Assembly (NCBI RefSeq): GCF_946223165.1
Contig: NZ_CAMIBP010000013.1
Span: 1-64,000, forward strand
DNA: 64,000 nt
Source: an uncultured Corynebacterium sp.
GTDB taxonomy: Bacteria > Actinomycetota > Actinomycetes > Mycobacteriales > Mycobacteriaceae
Reading direction: 5' to 3'
Made by a program: the position numbers and the translations under genes. The notes under the pieces were generated by a model. It had not been told where the DNA came from. It did not search any database and saw only the letters and a program-made list of their open reading frames with translations. This document shows positions 33,116 to 41,854 of the stretch, in pieces (the first letter of the stretch is position 1; every line of letters starts with the position of its first letter).

Positions 33116-34047
33116 GAGCGGGCTCCTTTCAGGCGCGGATCGACGAGGCGGTAGGCGACGTCGATGAGGAGATTGACAGTAAGGGTGAAGGCCACCAGCA
33201 GCATGACGAGTGTCTGGACGGTGGTGAGGTCGCGGACGGAGACGGCATCGAGAAGCATGGTGCCCAGGCCGGGGACAACAAAGACGGATTCGATGACGAC
33301 GGCGCCGACGATGAGGGTGGTCAGCTGGAGACCGGCAACGGTGAGGACGGGAAGCGCCGCGTTGCGCAGGCCGTGGCGGTAGATGGCCCCGGTGCGCGAG
33401 GCGCCGAGCGCGCGGGCGGTGCGGATGTAGTCCTGCTCCGCGACGTCCAGGATGGCGGAGCGCACGTAGCGCGTGAGCATCGCGCCCTGCACGAGCGCGA
33501 GCGAAATGACGGGCATGACGAGGTGCGCGAGGAAGAAGCCGAAGCCCGCGTTGGGCGGGGTCCAGCCGTTGGCAGGCAGGAGCGAGAAGCGCACGGCAAA
33601 CAGCGCGGCGAGCACGATACCCACGAGGAAGCTGGGCACGGCGATGCCCACCTGGGTCAGCGCAGTCACAGCCGTCGCGGCGGGCGTGCCGTTGCGGCGG
33701 GCGAGCCAGACGCCGATGGGTAGCGCACCGGCGAGCGCGAGGAGCATGGCGAGGCTCACGATGATGAGGGAGACCTGCGCGCGGTCCAACACCAGCGGGG
33801 TGATGTCCTGCTGCGAGGAGAGCGAAGTGCCGAAGTCACCGCGCAGCAGGCCGGTGATCCACTCCCAATACTGGGTGGCCAGCGGGCGGTCGAGGCCGAG
33901 GGCGGTGGTGAGCTCGGCGACAGCGTCATCGGTGGCGTTGACGCCCAGTGCCACGCGCGCCGGGTTGCCGGGCACGATGCGCATGAGCAGGAAAATGGCC
34001 ACGGACGCGACGAATAGCGTGCCGAGGAAGCGGGCTAGGACTTTCAC
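33112..34047 (-). CDS. ABC importer permease, DppB type
   Basis: 311 residues with six membrane segments. The opening LLMRIVPGNPARVALG, GLDRPLATQYWEWITGLLRGDFGTSL and the loop IRTARALGASRTGAIYRHGLRNAALPVLTV are standard for DppB/OppB/NikB. It pairs with the DppC-type permease. It overlaps both neighbours by 4 bp, so the operon is translated as a unit. Confidence 0.94.
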   Translation of the reverse strand: MKVLARFLGTLFVASVAIFLLMRIVPGNPARVALGVNATDDAVAELTTALGLDRPLATQYWEWITGLLRGDFGTSLSSQQDITPLVLDRAQVSLIIVSLAMLLALAGALPIGVWLARRNGTPAATAVTALTQVGIAVPSFLVGIVLAALFAVRFSLLPANGWTPPNAGFGFFLAHLVMPVISLALVQGAMLTRYVRSAILDVAEQDYIRTARALGASRTGAIYRHGLRNAALPVLTVAGLQLTTLIVGAVVIESVFVVPGLGTMLLDAVSVRDLTTVQTLVMLLVAFTLTVNLLIDVAYRLVDPRLKGARS

Positions 34048-35552
34048 GCGCCCTCCTTGATGTTTTTCAGTGCGATGCCGTCGGTCACCTGGTTGGCGTC
34101 AACGCCGCTGATACCGGGCGCGGTGAGTACGATATTGGGCATGTTGAGCACAGTGAGCGCGCCGGCATCGTCCATGATCTGATCGACGGCTTGGCTCATG
34201 ATCCGGTTGAACTCCTCCGGGGTGGCGGCCTGATCGGCCTGGGAGAAGAGCTCGCGGGTGCGGGCGTCGTCGTAGCCCAGGTAGTAGTCGGGATTGCCGA
34301 ACATAGTGGTGATGTCGCGCGGTTCCACGTGGGCGACCATGGACATCTGGTAGTCCTTCGCGCCCATGACCTGGCCGAGCCAGACGGCCGGGAACTCGGC
34401 TGACTCGAGGGTCACGTCGAACCCAATGTCGGTGAGCTGCGAGTAGAGCAGCTCCGACAGGGTCTGCGTGTACGGCAGCGTCGGCGCCGTGATGGTGAGC
34501 TTGGTGCCCACGGCGTCGGCTTCCTCCATGAGGCTGCGGGCCTTGTCCGGGTCAAAGGAGTAGTAGTTCTTGTCCGTGAAGTACGGGTCGGAGGGAGCCA
34601 CGGGGGCGCCGCCGGTGTCCTTGGCGCGCCCGTCGAAGAGCACCTGGTTCGCGGCCTCGCGGTCGATGCCGTAGGCCACCGCTTGGCGGACGCGGGGATC
34701 ATCAAACGGGGCGGCTTTGTTGTTCATGGAGAGCAGGACCTCACCGTTGGTCGTGCCCTGCTGGACGGCGTAGGTGTTCGGAAGGTTGTCGAGCAGCTCG
34801 GGGTTCTGCACGGCCCAGACGATGTCGACGCTGCCGGACTGGAGCGCGTTGACCGACGTGATGGTGTCGGGGAAGTACTGGATGGTGACGTCTTGGGCGG
34901 CGGGAGTGCCCCAGTAGTCGGGGTTGACCTCGAGCGCCACGAAGTCGCCGGGCGCAAAGCTGCCGACGGTGAAGGGGCCGGTGCCCACCGGGTGGGAGGC
35001 GAGATCGTCGAGTCCCGTGGGCGTCATCATGGCACCCACGGCGGTGGACATGGACCACAGCCACTTCTGAGAGGGGGTCGACAGCGTCACGGTGAGCGTG
35101 TGCTCATCGGTGGCCACGGCGGAGTCCACGACGGCCATCTGCTGGGAGATGGCGTTGCTCCAGTCGTTGAGGACGTAGTTGATGGAAAACGCCGCGGTCT
35201 CCGCGGTGAAAGCGTCGCCGTTGGTGAATGTGACGCCGTCGCGCAGGTGGAAGGTGTACGTGCGATTGTCGTCGCTGACGTCCCAGCTCTCGGCGAGGCC
35301 GGGCAGGATGTCGCCGGAGGCGGCATCGATAGTCACGAGCGTTTCATAGACGTTTCCCATGAGGGCTGCGGGGATGGCCGCGCCGCCGGTGGTGGTGAAG
35401 TCTAGGGAAGTCGCTGCGCTGGTGGATGCGAGTACAACCGAGTCACCTCCGGTTGAATGCACTACCGCCGTTTGTCCTGCGGAACACGCAGATAACGTGC
35501 CTGCCGCAAGCACCGCAGCGACCGCACGAGTGTGGGTTCGGTGAAAATGCAT
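34044..35552 (-). CDS. Extracytoplasmic solute-binding lipoprotein (SBP family 5)
   Basis: 502 residues. A lipoprotein signal with lipobox LSAC (Cys near 23) is followed by the family-5 peptide/nickel-binding body: PGLAESWDVSDDNRTYTFHLRDGVTFTNGDAFTAE, GTGPFTVGSFAPGDFVALEVNPDYWG and YGIDREAANQVLF. It captures the substrate outside the cell and delivers it to the DppBC-type channel. Peptide, opine or other small solute cannot be distinguished. It is the first transport gene, 30 bp after the GntR regulator. Confidence 0.92.
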   Translation of the reverse strand: MHFHRTHTRAVAAVLAAGTLSACSAGQTAVVHSTGGDSVVLASTSAATSLDFTTTGGAAIPAALMGNVYETLVTIDAASGDILPGLAESWDVSDDNRTYTFHLRDGVTFTNGDAFTAETAAFSINYVLNDWSNAISQQMAVVDSAVATDEHTLTVTLSTPSQKWLWSMSTAVGAMMTPTGLDDLASHPVGTGPFTVGSFAPGDFVALEVNPDYWGTPAAQDVTIQYFPDTITSVNALQSGSVDIVWAVQNPELLDNLPNTYAVQQGTTNGEVLLSMNNKAAPFDDPRVRQAVAYGIDREAANQVLFDGRAKDTGGAPVAPSDPYFTDKNYYSFDPDKARSLMEEADAVGTKLTITAPTLPYTQTLSELLYSQLTDIGFDVTLESAEFPAVWLGQVMGAKDYQMSMVAHVEPRDITTMFGNPDYYLGYDDARTRELFSQADQAATPEEFNRIMSQAVDQIMDDAGALTVLNMPNIVLTAPGISGVDANQVTDGIALKNIKEGA

Positions 35553-35582
35553 ACGGATAACGTAGCGCTTTCTTGAACAGAG

Positions 35583-36344
35583 TTAGTTTTCGGGGGGGAT
35601 CAGGCTAATGCGCAGGGGCGACATGGCGCCGCGCACCGTGGACATAGACAATTGCAGGTGATCGGCGCGGAACTTGAAGATGGAATATTCGACCGGATTG
35701 CCGTTGTGATCGTGAATCATCTGGCGAGTCACACACAGCGGGTCTCCCTCATTGATACCCAACAGCTCTCCGTCTTCCTGTGAGGCGAGACCAAATTCGA
35801 GGATGCGGGAGATGTTGTCAAAGTCGACGCCCCGCGCGGTGAGCACGGCGTGGAGGGAGCCGTCCGACTCCTCGTAGTCCAGGATGTGGCGGCCGATGTT
35901 GAGCGGGAAGTAGTGCTCCTGGATGACGCGGTTTTCTCCGGCAAAGGAGCGCACGCGGTGCACGAAGACGATGGGGTCGCCTTCCTTGAGGCGCAGCGAC
36001 TCCGCCGCGGCAGCGGTGGCGGGGCGGCGGGCGAGCCAGAGGATGTGCTGGTCCGGCGTGATGCCGGATTCCTGGTAGCGGGCGTAGACCGAATACGTGG
36101 CCTCAAAGCTTTCCGCATTGAAGTCGCTCAGAATGACGGAGCGGCGGCCGCGGCCGGAGGAAATCTTCCCCTCTGAACGGAGCGCGGCCATGGCCTGGCG
36201 GACGGGGCCGCGGGAGGTGTGGAATTGCTCGCACAGCTCTGCCTCGCTGGGGAGGAAGTCGCCGGCGGCGAGACGGCCAGTACGGATTTCTTCACGCAGG
36301 TAATTCGCGATCTTGAGGTGCTGCTGTGGTTCTCGACGGACCAT
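35583..36344 (-). CDS. GntR family (HutC/UTRA) transcriptional regulator
   Basis: 253 residues. The N-terminal winged helix is clear (IANYLREEIRTGRLAAGDFLPSEAELCEQFHTSRGPVRQAMAALRSEGKISSGRGRRSVI). The rest is a UTRA ligand-binding domain with HRVRSFAGENRVIQEHYFPLNIGRHIL. It lies 30 bp upstream of the solute-binding protein and likely controls that operon and itself in response to the transported solute or a product. The 297-bp region in front of it contains several inverted repeats that could be its operators. Confidence 0.9.
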   Translation of the reverse strand: MVRREPQQHLKIANYLREEIRTGRLAAGDFLPSEAELCEQFHTSRGPVRQAMAALRSEGKISSGRGRRSVILSDFNAESFEATYSVYARYQESGITPDQHILWLARRPATAAAAESLRLKEGDPIVFVHRVRSFAGENRVIQEHYFPLNIGRHILDYEESDGSLHAVLTARGVDFDNISRILEFGLASQEDGELLGINEGDPLCVTRQMIHDHNGNPVEYSIFKFRADHLQLSMSTVRGAMSPLRISLIPPEN

Positions 36345-36641
36345 GGTGGTGCTTTCTGGGGGAGGGTGGCGTAGGGAAAGTTAAGTTGATTTTACATCTT
36401 TGTTCGAGGGATCAAGCTGTAAGTCTGTACACGGCTTCTTGATAAATTGAACTTAACCGCAGGTAGGGGGAGTCAATTTCCCCCCGCTATGTCATGTATA
36501 TTTTTGGCCCTGTGAAAAATATACCCCAAAAGGTGGTGTATGCCACAGGGGGATTGGGGCTGTTTTAAGAGATTTTCATACAATTTTTGGGGATGTGTTC
36601 ACTAGAGGGATGTTGGAAGAGGGGGTACGAAAGGGGGACTT
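36345..36641. promoter_or_regulatory. AT-rich intergenic region with multiple inverted repeats before the GntR gene
   Basis: No gene seen. Structures: GTTAAGTT (36380-36387) and AACTTAAC (36450-36457), perfect arms 62 bp apart; a TGTACA palindrome (36426-36431) of the kind bound by HutC-type GntR proteins; GTATATTTTT (36496-36505) and AAAAATATAC (36515-36524), perfect 10-bp arms with a 9-nt loop; and CCCTGTG (36508-36514) with CACAGGG (36544-36550), which competes with that hairpin. On the - strand TTGATC and TAAAAT, 15 bp apart, are a possible promoter close to the regulator gene. Confidence 0.55.
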
Positions 36642-37634
36642 TTAATCCAACCAGGCGCCGGCCAGTAGCTCCATGTTGTGCAGGACGTTTTCGTGCGAGG
36701 TGGACTGCAAGGAAATCATGAGCTCATCCGCGCCTGCCGTGGTCTGGAAGCCCTCGAGATACTCGCGGACCTCGTCTGGGGTGCCCACGGCGGAGTACTC
36801 CAGCATGTCGAGGATCTGCTTGCCCTGGTAGGACACGACAATCTGCTCCACCTGCTCATCCGTGAGGTGGCGGCCGCGGCCCGCGAAGGACTTGACGCGG
36901 TTAAAGCACACGCGCTCCCACTCGTCCTGCGCGGCCTCGTCGCTGTCCGCCGCGAGGACGTTGACGCCGGCAATGACGTACGGCTCCGCCAGGTACTCGG
37001 AGGGCTGGAAGTTGTCGCGGTAGTAGCTCGTGGCGGCCACCAGATGCGTGGGCGCGAAGTGGGATGCGAACGCGTACGGCAGGCCCATCTTGGCGGCCAG
37101 GGAGGCGCCGTACATGGAGGACCCCAGCACGTAGACGGGGACGTGGGTGCCCACGCCCGGCATGGCGGTCACGCCGGGAATGACGGACTTGCCGGAGAAG
37201 TAGCCTTGGAGCTCCTTGATGTCCTCCGGGAAACGCTCGGCGGCGTGCGCGTCGCGGCGCAGGGCGCGGCCCAGGGTGTTCATGTCCGTGCCCGGGGCGC
37301 GGCCGACGCCTAGATCGATGCGGTCCGGGTAGAGCTCGGCCAGCGTGCCGAACTGCTCGGCCACGACGTACGGTGCGTGGTTGGGGAGCATGACGCCGCC
37401 GGAACCCAGGCGGATGGACTCCGTCTTCGCGCCGATATGGGCGATGAGGACGGCCGGGGCGGAGGAGGAGATGGACGTCATGTTGTGGTGCTCGGTGTAC
37501 CACATGCGGTGGAAGCCCAGCTTCTCCGCCTGTTGGGCCAGCTCCACGGAGCGCGCCATCGACTGCGCGGGCGTTTCTCCCTCATAGATGGTGCAGAAGT
37601 CAAGGATGGACAGCGCTGCGTGGGATTCGGTCAC
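36642..37634 (-). CDS. LLM-class flavin-dependent oxidoreductase
   Basis: 330 residues of the luciferase-like monooxygenase family. Seen: GFHRMWYTEHHNMTSISSSAPAVLIAHIGAKT near the N-terminus, GGVMLPNHAPYVVAEQFGTLAELYPDRIDLGVGRAPGTD, and a C-terminal VGTPDEVREYLEGF. It uses reduced flavin to oxidise a small organic substrate, not identified. GTG start with AAGGA 6 nt upstream. Paired TCCTTAAG (37641-37648) and CTTAAGGA (37669-37676) flank the ribosome site and could be an operator. Confidence 0.92.
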   Translation of the reverse strand: MTESHAALSILDFCTIYEGETPAQSMARSVELAQQAEKLGFHRMWYTEHHNMTSISSSAPAVLIAHIGAKTESIRLGSGGVMLPNHAPYVVAEQFGTLAELYPDRIDLGVGRAPGTDMNTLGRALRRDAHAAERFPEDIKELQGYFSGKSVIPGVTAMPGVGTHVPVYVLGSSMYGASLAAKMGLPYAFASHFAPTHLVAATSYYRDNFQPSEYLAEPYVIAGVNVLAADSDEAAQDEWERVCFNRVKSFAGRGRHLTDEQVEQIVVSYQGKQILDMLEYSAVGTPDEVREYLEGFQTTAGADELMISLQSTSHENVLHNMELLAGAWLD

Positions 37635-37697
37635 GGGAGTTCCTTAAGGGATCGCGGATGAAAGGTCTCTTAAGGATTAACCGTAGTCGGCGAAAAT

Positions 37698-38813
37698 CTA
37701 TTCCGGCAGGGCGGCGGCTAGGCGGTCGACGGCCTCCTGGAGGATCGCCCGGCTCGTGGCGAAGTTGAGGCGGGTGTGCCCCGCGCCACCCGTGCCGAAC
37801 GCGGTGCCCTCGTTCATGGCCACCCGCGCGTTCTTCACCAGCCACGCGGACGGGTGCTCCTTGTCGGGGATGGAGGTCTCGCGCCAGTCGATCCACATGA
37901 GGTACGTGGCGGCGGGGCGGGTGACCTTGATGCCGGGGATGCGCGCCTCCAGCTCGTCCGCCACAAAGTCGCGATTGGCGCGCAGGATCTCGATCTCTTC
38001 GGCCAGGAAGTCGTCGCAGTGCTCGTAGGCGGCCGCGGCGGCGATGACACCGAGGGTGCCGGTGCCGTCCTTGGCCACGCCGGTCAGCGAGTTCCAGATG
38101 GCCAGATCGGCGGAGTTGGAGAAGAGGATCTGTGCGCACTTGAGCCCGGCGACGTTGTAGGCCTTCGACGTCGCGGTGACGGTGATGGTGCGCTCCGGGG
38201 CCAACTGGGCGACCGGGATGTGGGCGCCGTCGAGGACGAGCGGCGCGTGGATCTCGTCGGACAGGATGCGGGCGTCGTACTTCTCCGCCAGCGCGGCGAG
38301 ACCCTCGAGGAAGTCACGGTCGAGCACGATGCCGAGGGGGTTATAAGGGTTGGACAGAAGAATGGAGCCGGCGCCGGCTCGGAAGGCCTCCTCGATGGAC
38401 TCGAGAGTGAGGTCGCACTCGATTTTCTCGCGGCCGGCGGTTTCCGGCAGCTCGAGCAGCGGCGGGTAGGAGGGGACGGGAACGGCGACCGCGGAGCCCG
38501 GGCGTGTGAAGTACTGGACGCCCAGGAGCATGCCGCGGACGACGTCGCCGATCCACACGATGTGCTGAGGGTCGGGGCTCCAGCCGTAGTGGCGGGAGTA
38601 GAAGTTCGCGAGAGCGGAGCTCAGCGACGAGGCCTTGGGCGCCGGCGTGTAGCCGAAGGTCTCGTTCTGGACGGCCTGCTGGATGGCGTCGAGGACGGGC
38701 GGCGCGGTGGGGAAGTCGGATTCGGCGATCCACAGGGGCAGGACATCCTCGTCGTAGACGGTCCACTTGCGGGTGCCGCGGGCTTTCAGATCTTCAAGGC
38801 TGGGAAACTGCAT
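37698..38813 (-). CDS. aecD: PLP-dependent C-S lyase, MalY/PatB family (AecD-like)
   Basis: 371 residues. It opens MQFPSLEDLKARGTRKWTVYDEDVLPLWIAESDFPT like the C. glutamicum cystathionine beta-lyase AecD. The PLP lysine is in TATSKAYNVAGLKCAQ, and YNPLGIV, LSDEIHAPLVL and LNFATS complete the fold-type I set. It cleaves cystathionine and related C-S bonds. The ATG at 38813 is chosen over one 48 bp upstream: - strand TAATCT (38826-38821) ends 7 nt before it. The TAA of that hexamer is the stop codon of the ABC exporter gene. Confidence 0.9.
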   Translation of the reverse strand: MQFPSLEDLKARGTRKWTVYDEDVLPLWIAESDFPTAPPVLDAIQQAVQNETFGYTPAPKASSLSSALANFYSRHYGWSPDPQHIVWIGDVVRGMLLGVQYFTRPGSAVAVPVPSYPPLLELPETAGREKIECDLTLESIEEAFRAGAGSILLSNPYNPLGIVLDRDFLEGLAALAEKYDARILSDEIHAPLVLDGAHIPVAQLAPERTITVTATSKAYNVAGLKCAQILFSNSADLAIWNSLTGVAKDGTGTLGVIAAAAAYEHCDDFLAEEIEILRANRDFVADELEARIPGIKVTRPAATYLMWIDWRETSIPDKEHPSAWLVKNARVAMNEGTAFGTGGAGHTRLNFATSRAILQEAVDRLAAALPE

Positions 38814-38823
38814 GGACCCCAGA

Positions 38824-40674
38824 TTAGTCGCCGTCCTCGTGCCCCGGTTCAATGAATCCAAAGCGCTTGAGGCGCTCGCGGTCCGCCTTCGATGCGGACT
38901 GCGTGAGCGCGAGCAGCTGGGCGTAGATGCCGCCGGAGGCGGCGAGCTCGGCCGGGGAGCCCATCTCCTCGACGTGCCCGTGGTCGAGCGTGATGATGGT
39001 GTCGACGTCGGCGATGGTGGACAGGCGGTGGGCGATAATCAGCGTCGTGCGGTCCTTCATGAGCTCGTCGAGGCCCGCCTGGACGACGCGCTCGGACTTC
39101 GTGTCCAGCGCCGAGGTGGCCTCATCGAGGATAAGAATGGGCGCGTCCTTGAGCATGGCGCGCGCCACGGCGACGCGCTGCTTCTGGCCGCCGGACAGCT
39201 TGAGCCCGCGCTCGCCGATGACGGTGTCGTAGCCCTGGGGGAAGGCCATGATGAAGTCGTGTGCGTTGGCGCGGCGGGCGACCGCCTGGATCTCGCTATC
39301 CGATGCCCCCGGCTTGCCGTAGGCGATGTTCTCCCGGATGGTGCCGGAAAACAGGAAGGACTCCTGGAACACGACGCCCACGGAGGCGCGCAGCTGCGCG
39401 GCGGTGAGCTCGCGGACGTCGTGGCCCAAGATGTGCATCGAACCGGAGTCGGGACGGTAGAGTCCGAGCAGCAGGTTGACGAGGGTGGACTTGCCGCCGC
39501 CGGACTCGCCGACGAGCGCGATCCTCTGGCCCTCTGCGGCCGCGAAGGTGATATCGGAGACCACCGGCTTGTCCTCCTCGTAGGCGAACCCGACGTGCTG
39601 GAAGTCGAAGACCGGACCGGAGGACGGCAGCGGCAGCGGCGCGACGGGAGTGAGATCGAGCGCGGGGACGTCGGAGGCCTCAGTCGCGGCCACGAGGGAG
39701 GGGTTGGCCGTGGGCTCGAAGTCCTCCTCGAGGACCTTGTAGTAGTCCTTCGAGCCGGCGATGGCGCGCTGGGAGGCATCCACGATCCAGCTGAGCATGA
39801 ACACCGGCTGCTTGGCCATAGACACCATCTGCATGAGCATGACCATGTCGCCGATGGAGAAGTGGCCGGTGAGGGTGCGCCAGAAGATGACGCAGTGGAT
39901 GCCGAAGAATGCGACCGCCATGGCCAGCTGGCGGACGGTGTCCATGGAGTGCCACCAGCGCGACTGCGGCTTGGTGGTGTCCACGACGCCGCGGTAGTGC
40001 CGGGCGAAGGAGGCGAGCTCACGCACCTCGGCCACGAAGGACTTGGTCACCTTGACCTGGCCGATGACCTCGGCGAAACGGCCGTTGGCCTCGTCGATGT
40101 GGGCATTCTTCTCGCCCTCGTAGACCTGCCAGCGTTTGGAGGTGAGAGCAGTGAGCCAGAGGTAGAGCGGGAAGAGAATGACGAGCAGGATGGTGAGCGG
40201 CCAGTAGTAGAACGCCGTGATCGCCAGCACCGCGATGATCTGCAGGATCATCGAGAAGAAGTTGTTGCTGAACGACTGCAGGAACTGCGAGACGTTCATG
40301 ATGGAGCGGTCGAGGCGCGCGATGATAGTGCCGGTGACCTGCGCGTCATAGTAGCCCTGCGGCAGCGCGAGCAGCTTCGCGAAGTAGCGGGTGGACAGGA
40401 TCTGGCGCAGGCGTGACACCATGACGTCGCCCAGGTACCCGCCGTAGTTCTGGATGATGCCGTGGGCGGCATCGGCGGCAAAAAGGCCTACGGCGAGCCA
40501 CAGGACTTTTCGCAGGGCCCCATCGCCGCCAGCGACGATGGTGTTGGTGGCTTCGCGGATAAGGAAAGGGGAGATAAGAGCGAGGACCGCCACGACCGTC
40601 GCACAGATAAAGACGCCGACATAATACTGCCATAGTGCGCGTGCGGAGCGCATAATACGCAGAAGAGAATTCAT
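38824..40674 (-). CDS. ABC exporter, fused membrane and ATPase domains
   Basis: About 616 residues. A six-helix exporter domain fills roughly 1-310, and the ATPase domain follows with GESGGGKSTL (Walker A), LSGGQKQRVAVARA (signature) and ILILDEATSALD (Walker B). It acts as a dimer to export drugs, lipids or peptides; the cargo is unknown. An ATG 33 bp upstream is a possible alternative start. Its stop codon overlaps the -10 of aecD. It is divergent from the lipoprotein-idi pair. Confidence 0.9.
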   Translation of the reverse strand: MNSLLRIMRSARALWQYYVGVFICATVVAVLALISPFLIREATNTIVAGGDGALRKVLWLAVGLFAADAAHGIIQNYGGYLGDVMVSRLRQILSTRYFAKLLALPQGYYDAQVTGTIIARLDRSIMNVSQFLQSFSNNFFSMILQIIAVLAITAFYYWPLTILLVILFPLYLWLTALTSKRWQVYEGEKNAHIDEANGRFAEVIGQVKVTKSFVAEVRELASFARHYRGVVDTTKPQSRWWHSMDTVRQLAMAVAFFGIHCVIFWRTLTGHFSIGDMVMLMQMVSMAKQPVFMLSWIVDASQRAIAGSKDYYKVLEEDFEPTANPSLVAATEASDVPALDLTPVAPLPLPSSGPVFDFQHVGFAYEEDKPVVSDITFAAAEGQRIALVGESGGGKSTLVNLLLGLYRPDSGSMHILGHDVRELTAAQLRASVGVVFQESFLFSGTIRENIAYGKPGASDSEIQAVARRANAHDFIMAFPQGYDTVIGERGLKLSGGQKQRVAVARAMLKDAPILILDEATSALDTKSERVVQAGLDELMKDRTTLIIAHRLSTIADVDTIITLDHGHVEEMGSPAELAASGGIYAQLLALTQSASKADRERLKRFGFIEPGHEDGD

Positions 40675-40787
40675 CGATAAGGCACTATGCCACCTGGGGC
40701 GGCGCATTGCACCTTGCGTTTACCTAACCAGAATCTCAATACGTTAAGGTAGGAACGATAGCCGCGCCCTCTCCCGAAAGGTCACCT

Positions 40788-41330
40788 GTGAGCAAAATTA
40801 AGCTAGCGCTGCTCCTGCCGGCCGTTGCCGTCCTCAGCGCCTGCAGCATCCTCCAGCCCGAGGACACCGGCCTGACCACCGGCGAGGAAATCTCGGTGAC
40901 CACCTCGGAGATCCCGCCGTACGAGGCCAAGGACGTCACCAACGTCGAGGTCACCTCCAACCTGGGCGAGTGGCAGAAGGACGAGGGCCTCGGCGTGAGC
41001 TGGCAGCTCCAGGGCGCGTACTCGGACTCTATCCGCGGCACCGTCGTCACCATCTTGCTGCGCAACGATAACGACGTCCCGTTGCCCACCGACGCCATCG
41101 GCGAGCCCACGCTCGAGCGTTCCGACGGCTCCGGCGGCTGGACCCGTGTCGACCTGTTGCCGTATGACCCAGAGCAGAATTCCGACGTCGTGTCTCCGGG
41201 GCTCGACTTCCCGCTCGGCGCGGGTGCGTCTACCAACCTGCAGTACCGCTTCGACATCACCACCGGCAACGTGTGGAACTCTCGCCTGAGTATTGGCAAC
41301 ATCACCTGGGTAGGAAACCTTAACCTGTGA
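40788..41330 (+). CDS. Hypothetical lipoprotein
   Basis: 180 residues. A lipoprotein signal ends in LSAC (Cys about 19); the mature part is acidic and beta-rich with no motif I recognise. Expected location is the outer face of the membrane. GTG start with GAAAGG about 6 nt upstream. Its TGA overlaps the GTG of idi by 4 bp, so the two are co-expressed, but no functional link to isoprenoid synthesis is evident from the sequence. Confidence 0.82.
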   Translation: MSKIKLALLLPAVAVLSACSILQPEDTGLTTGEEISVTTSEIPPYEAKDVTNVEVTSNLGEWQKDEGLGVSWQLQGAYSDSIRGTVVTILLRNDNDVPLPTDAIGEPTLERSDGSGGWTRVDLLPYDPEQNSDVVSPGLDFPLGAGASTNLQYRFDITTGNVWNSRLSIGNITWVGNLNL

Positions 41331-41854
41331 CCGAGCTCGTTGTCCTCCTCGGCTCCGACGGGGAGCCCATCGGCACCGCCGACAAGGCCCTCGTCCACAC
41401 CGCCGACACGCCCCTCCACTTCGCCTTTTCCTGCTGGGTCCTCCGCGGCTCAGAGCTCCTCGTGACCCGCCGCGCCCTGGACAAGCGCACGTGGCCGGGC
41501 GTGTGGACCAACTCCTTCTGCGGCCATCCCGCCCCGGGCGAGGACGCTGCCGATGCCGTCGTGCGCCGCGGCGCCTTCGAACTGGGACTCCACCTCGGCG
41601 ACCCCGAGCTCATCGTCCCGGGTTTTGCCTACCGCGCGGTGGATTCCTCCGGCATCGTGGAAAACGAGGTGTGCCCGGTGTACGTGGCCGAGGTCGTGGG
41701 CGATCCCGCCCCGAACCCGGAGGAGATCGACTCCTATTTCTGGGCGCCCGTCGCCAACGTGGCGGCAGCCGTGGAGGCGACGCCGCAGGCCTTTAGCCCC
41801 TGGATGGTGCAGGAGCTGGCCGAGCCGGAGCTGCGCGCCCGCCTGGGCCTCTAG
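41327..41854 (+). CDS. idi: Isopentenyl-diphosphate delta-isomerase, type I
   Basis: 175 residues, a Nudix-fold enzyme that interconverts IPP and DMAPP. TNSFCGHP carries the catalytic Cys (about residue 65), ENEVCPVYVAEV the catalytic Glu (about 115), with LLVTRRALDKRTWPGVW before them. It supplies DMAPP for prenyl chains such as the decaprenyl carrier made by uppS elsewhere in the window. The GTG start overlaps the lipoprotein stop. The TAG overlaps the convergent esterase stop by 4 bp. Confidence 0.95.
   Translation: MTELVVLLGSDGEPIGTADKALVHTADTPLHFAFSCWVLRGSELLVTRRALDKRTWPGVWTNSFCGHPAPGEDAADAVVRRGAFELGLHLGDPELIVPGFAYRAVDSSGIVENEVCPVYVAEVVGDPAPNPEEIDSYFWAPVANVAAAVEATPQAFSPWMVQELAEPELRARLGL

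Noticed and set aside
38767..40416. Long open frame on the + strand opposite the ABC exporter
   Set aside because: It mirrors the codon bias of the true - strand gene, lacks any recognisable motif, and the opposite strand has complete ABC motifs. Similar antisense frames occur opposite most genes here.
40710..40750. TTACCTAAC/GTTAAGGTA as a DtxR iron box
   Set aside because: Arms are imperfect and spacing does not match the 19-bp DtxR palindrome.
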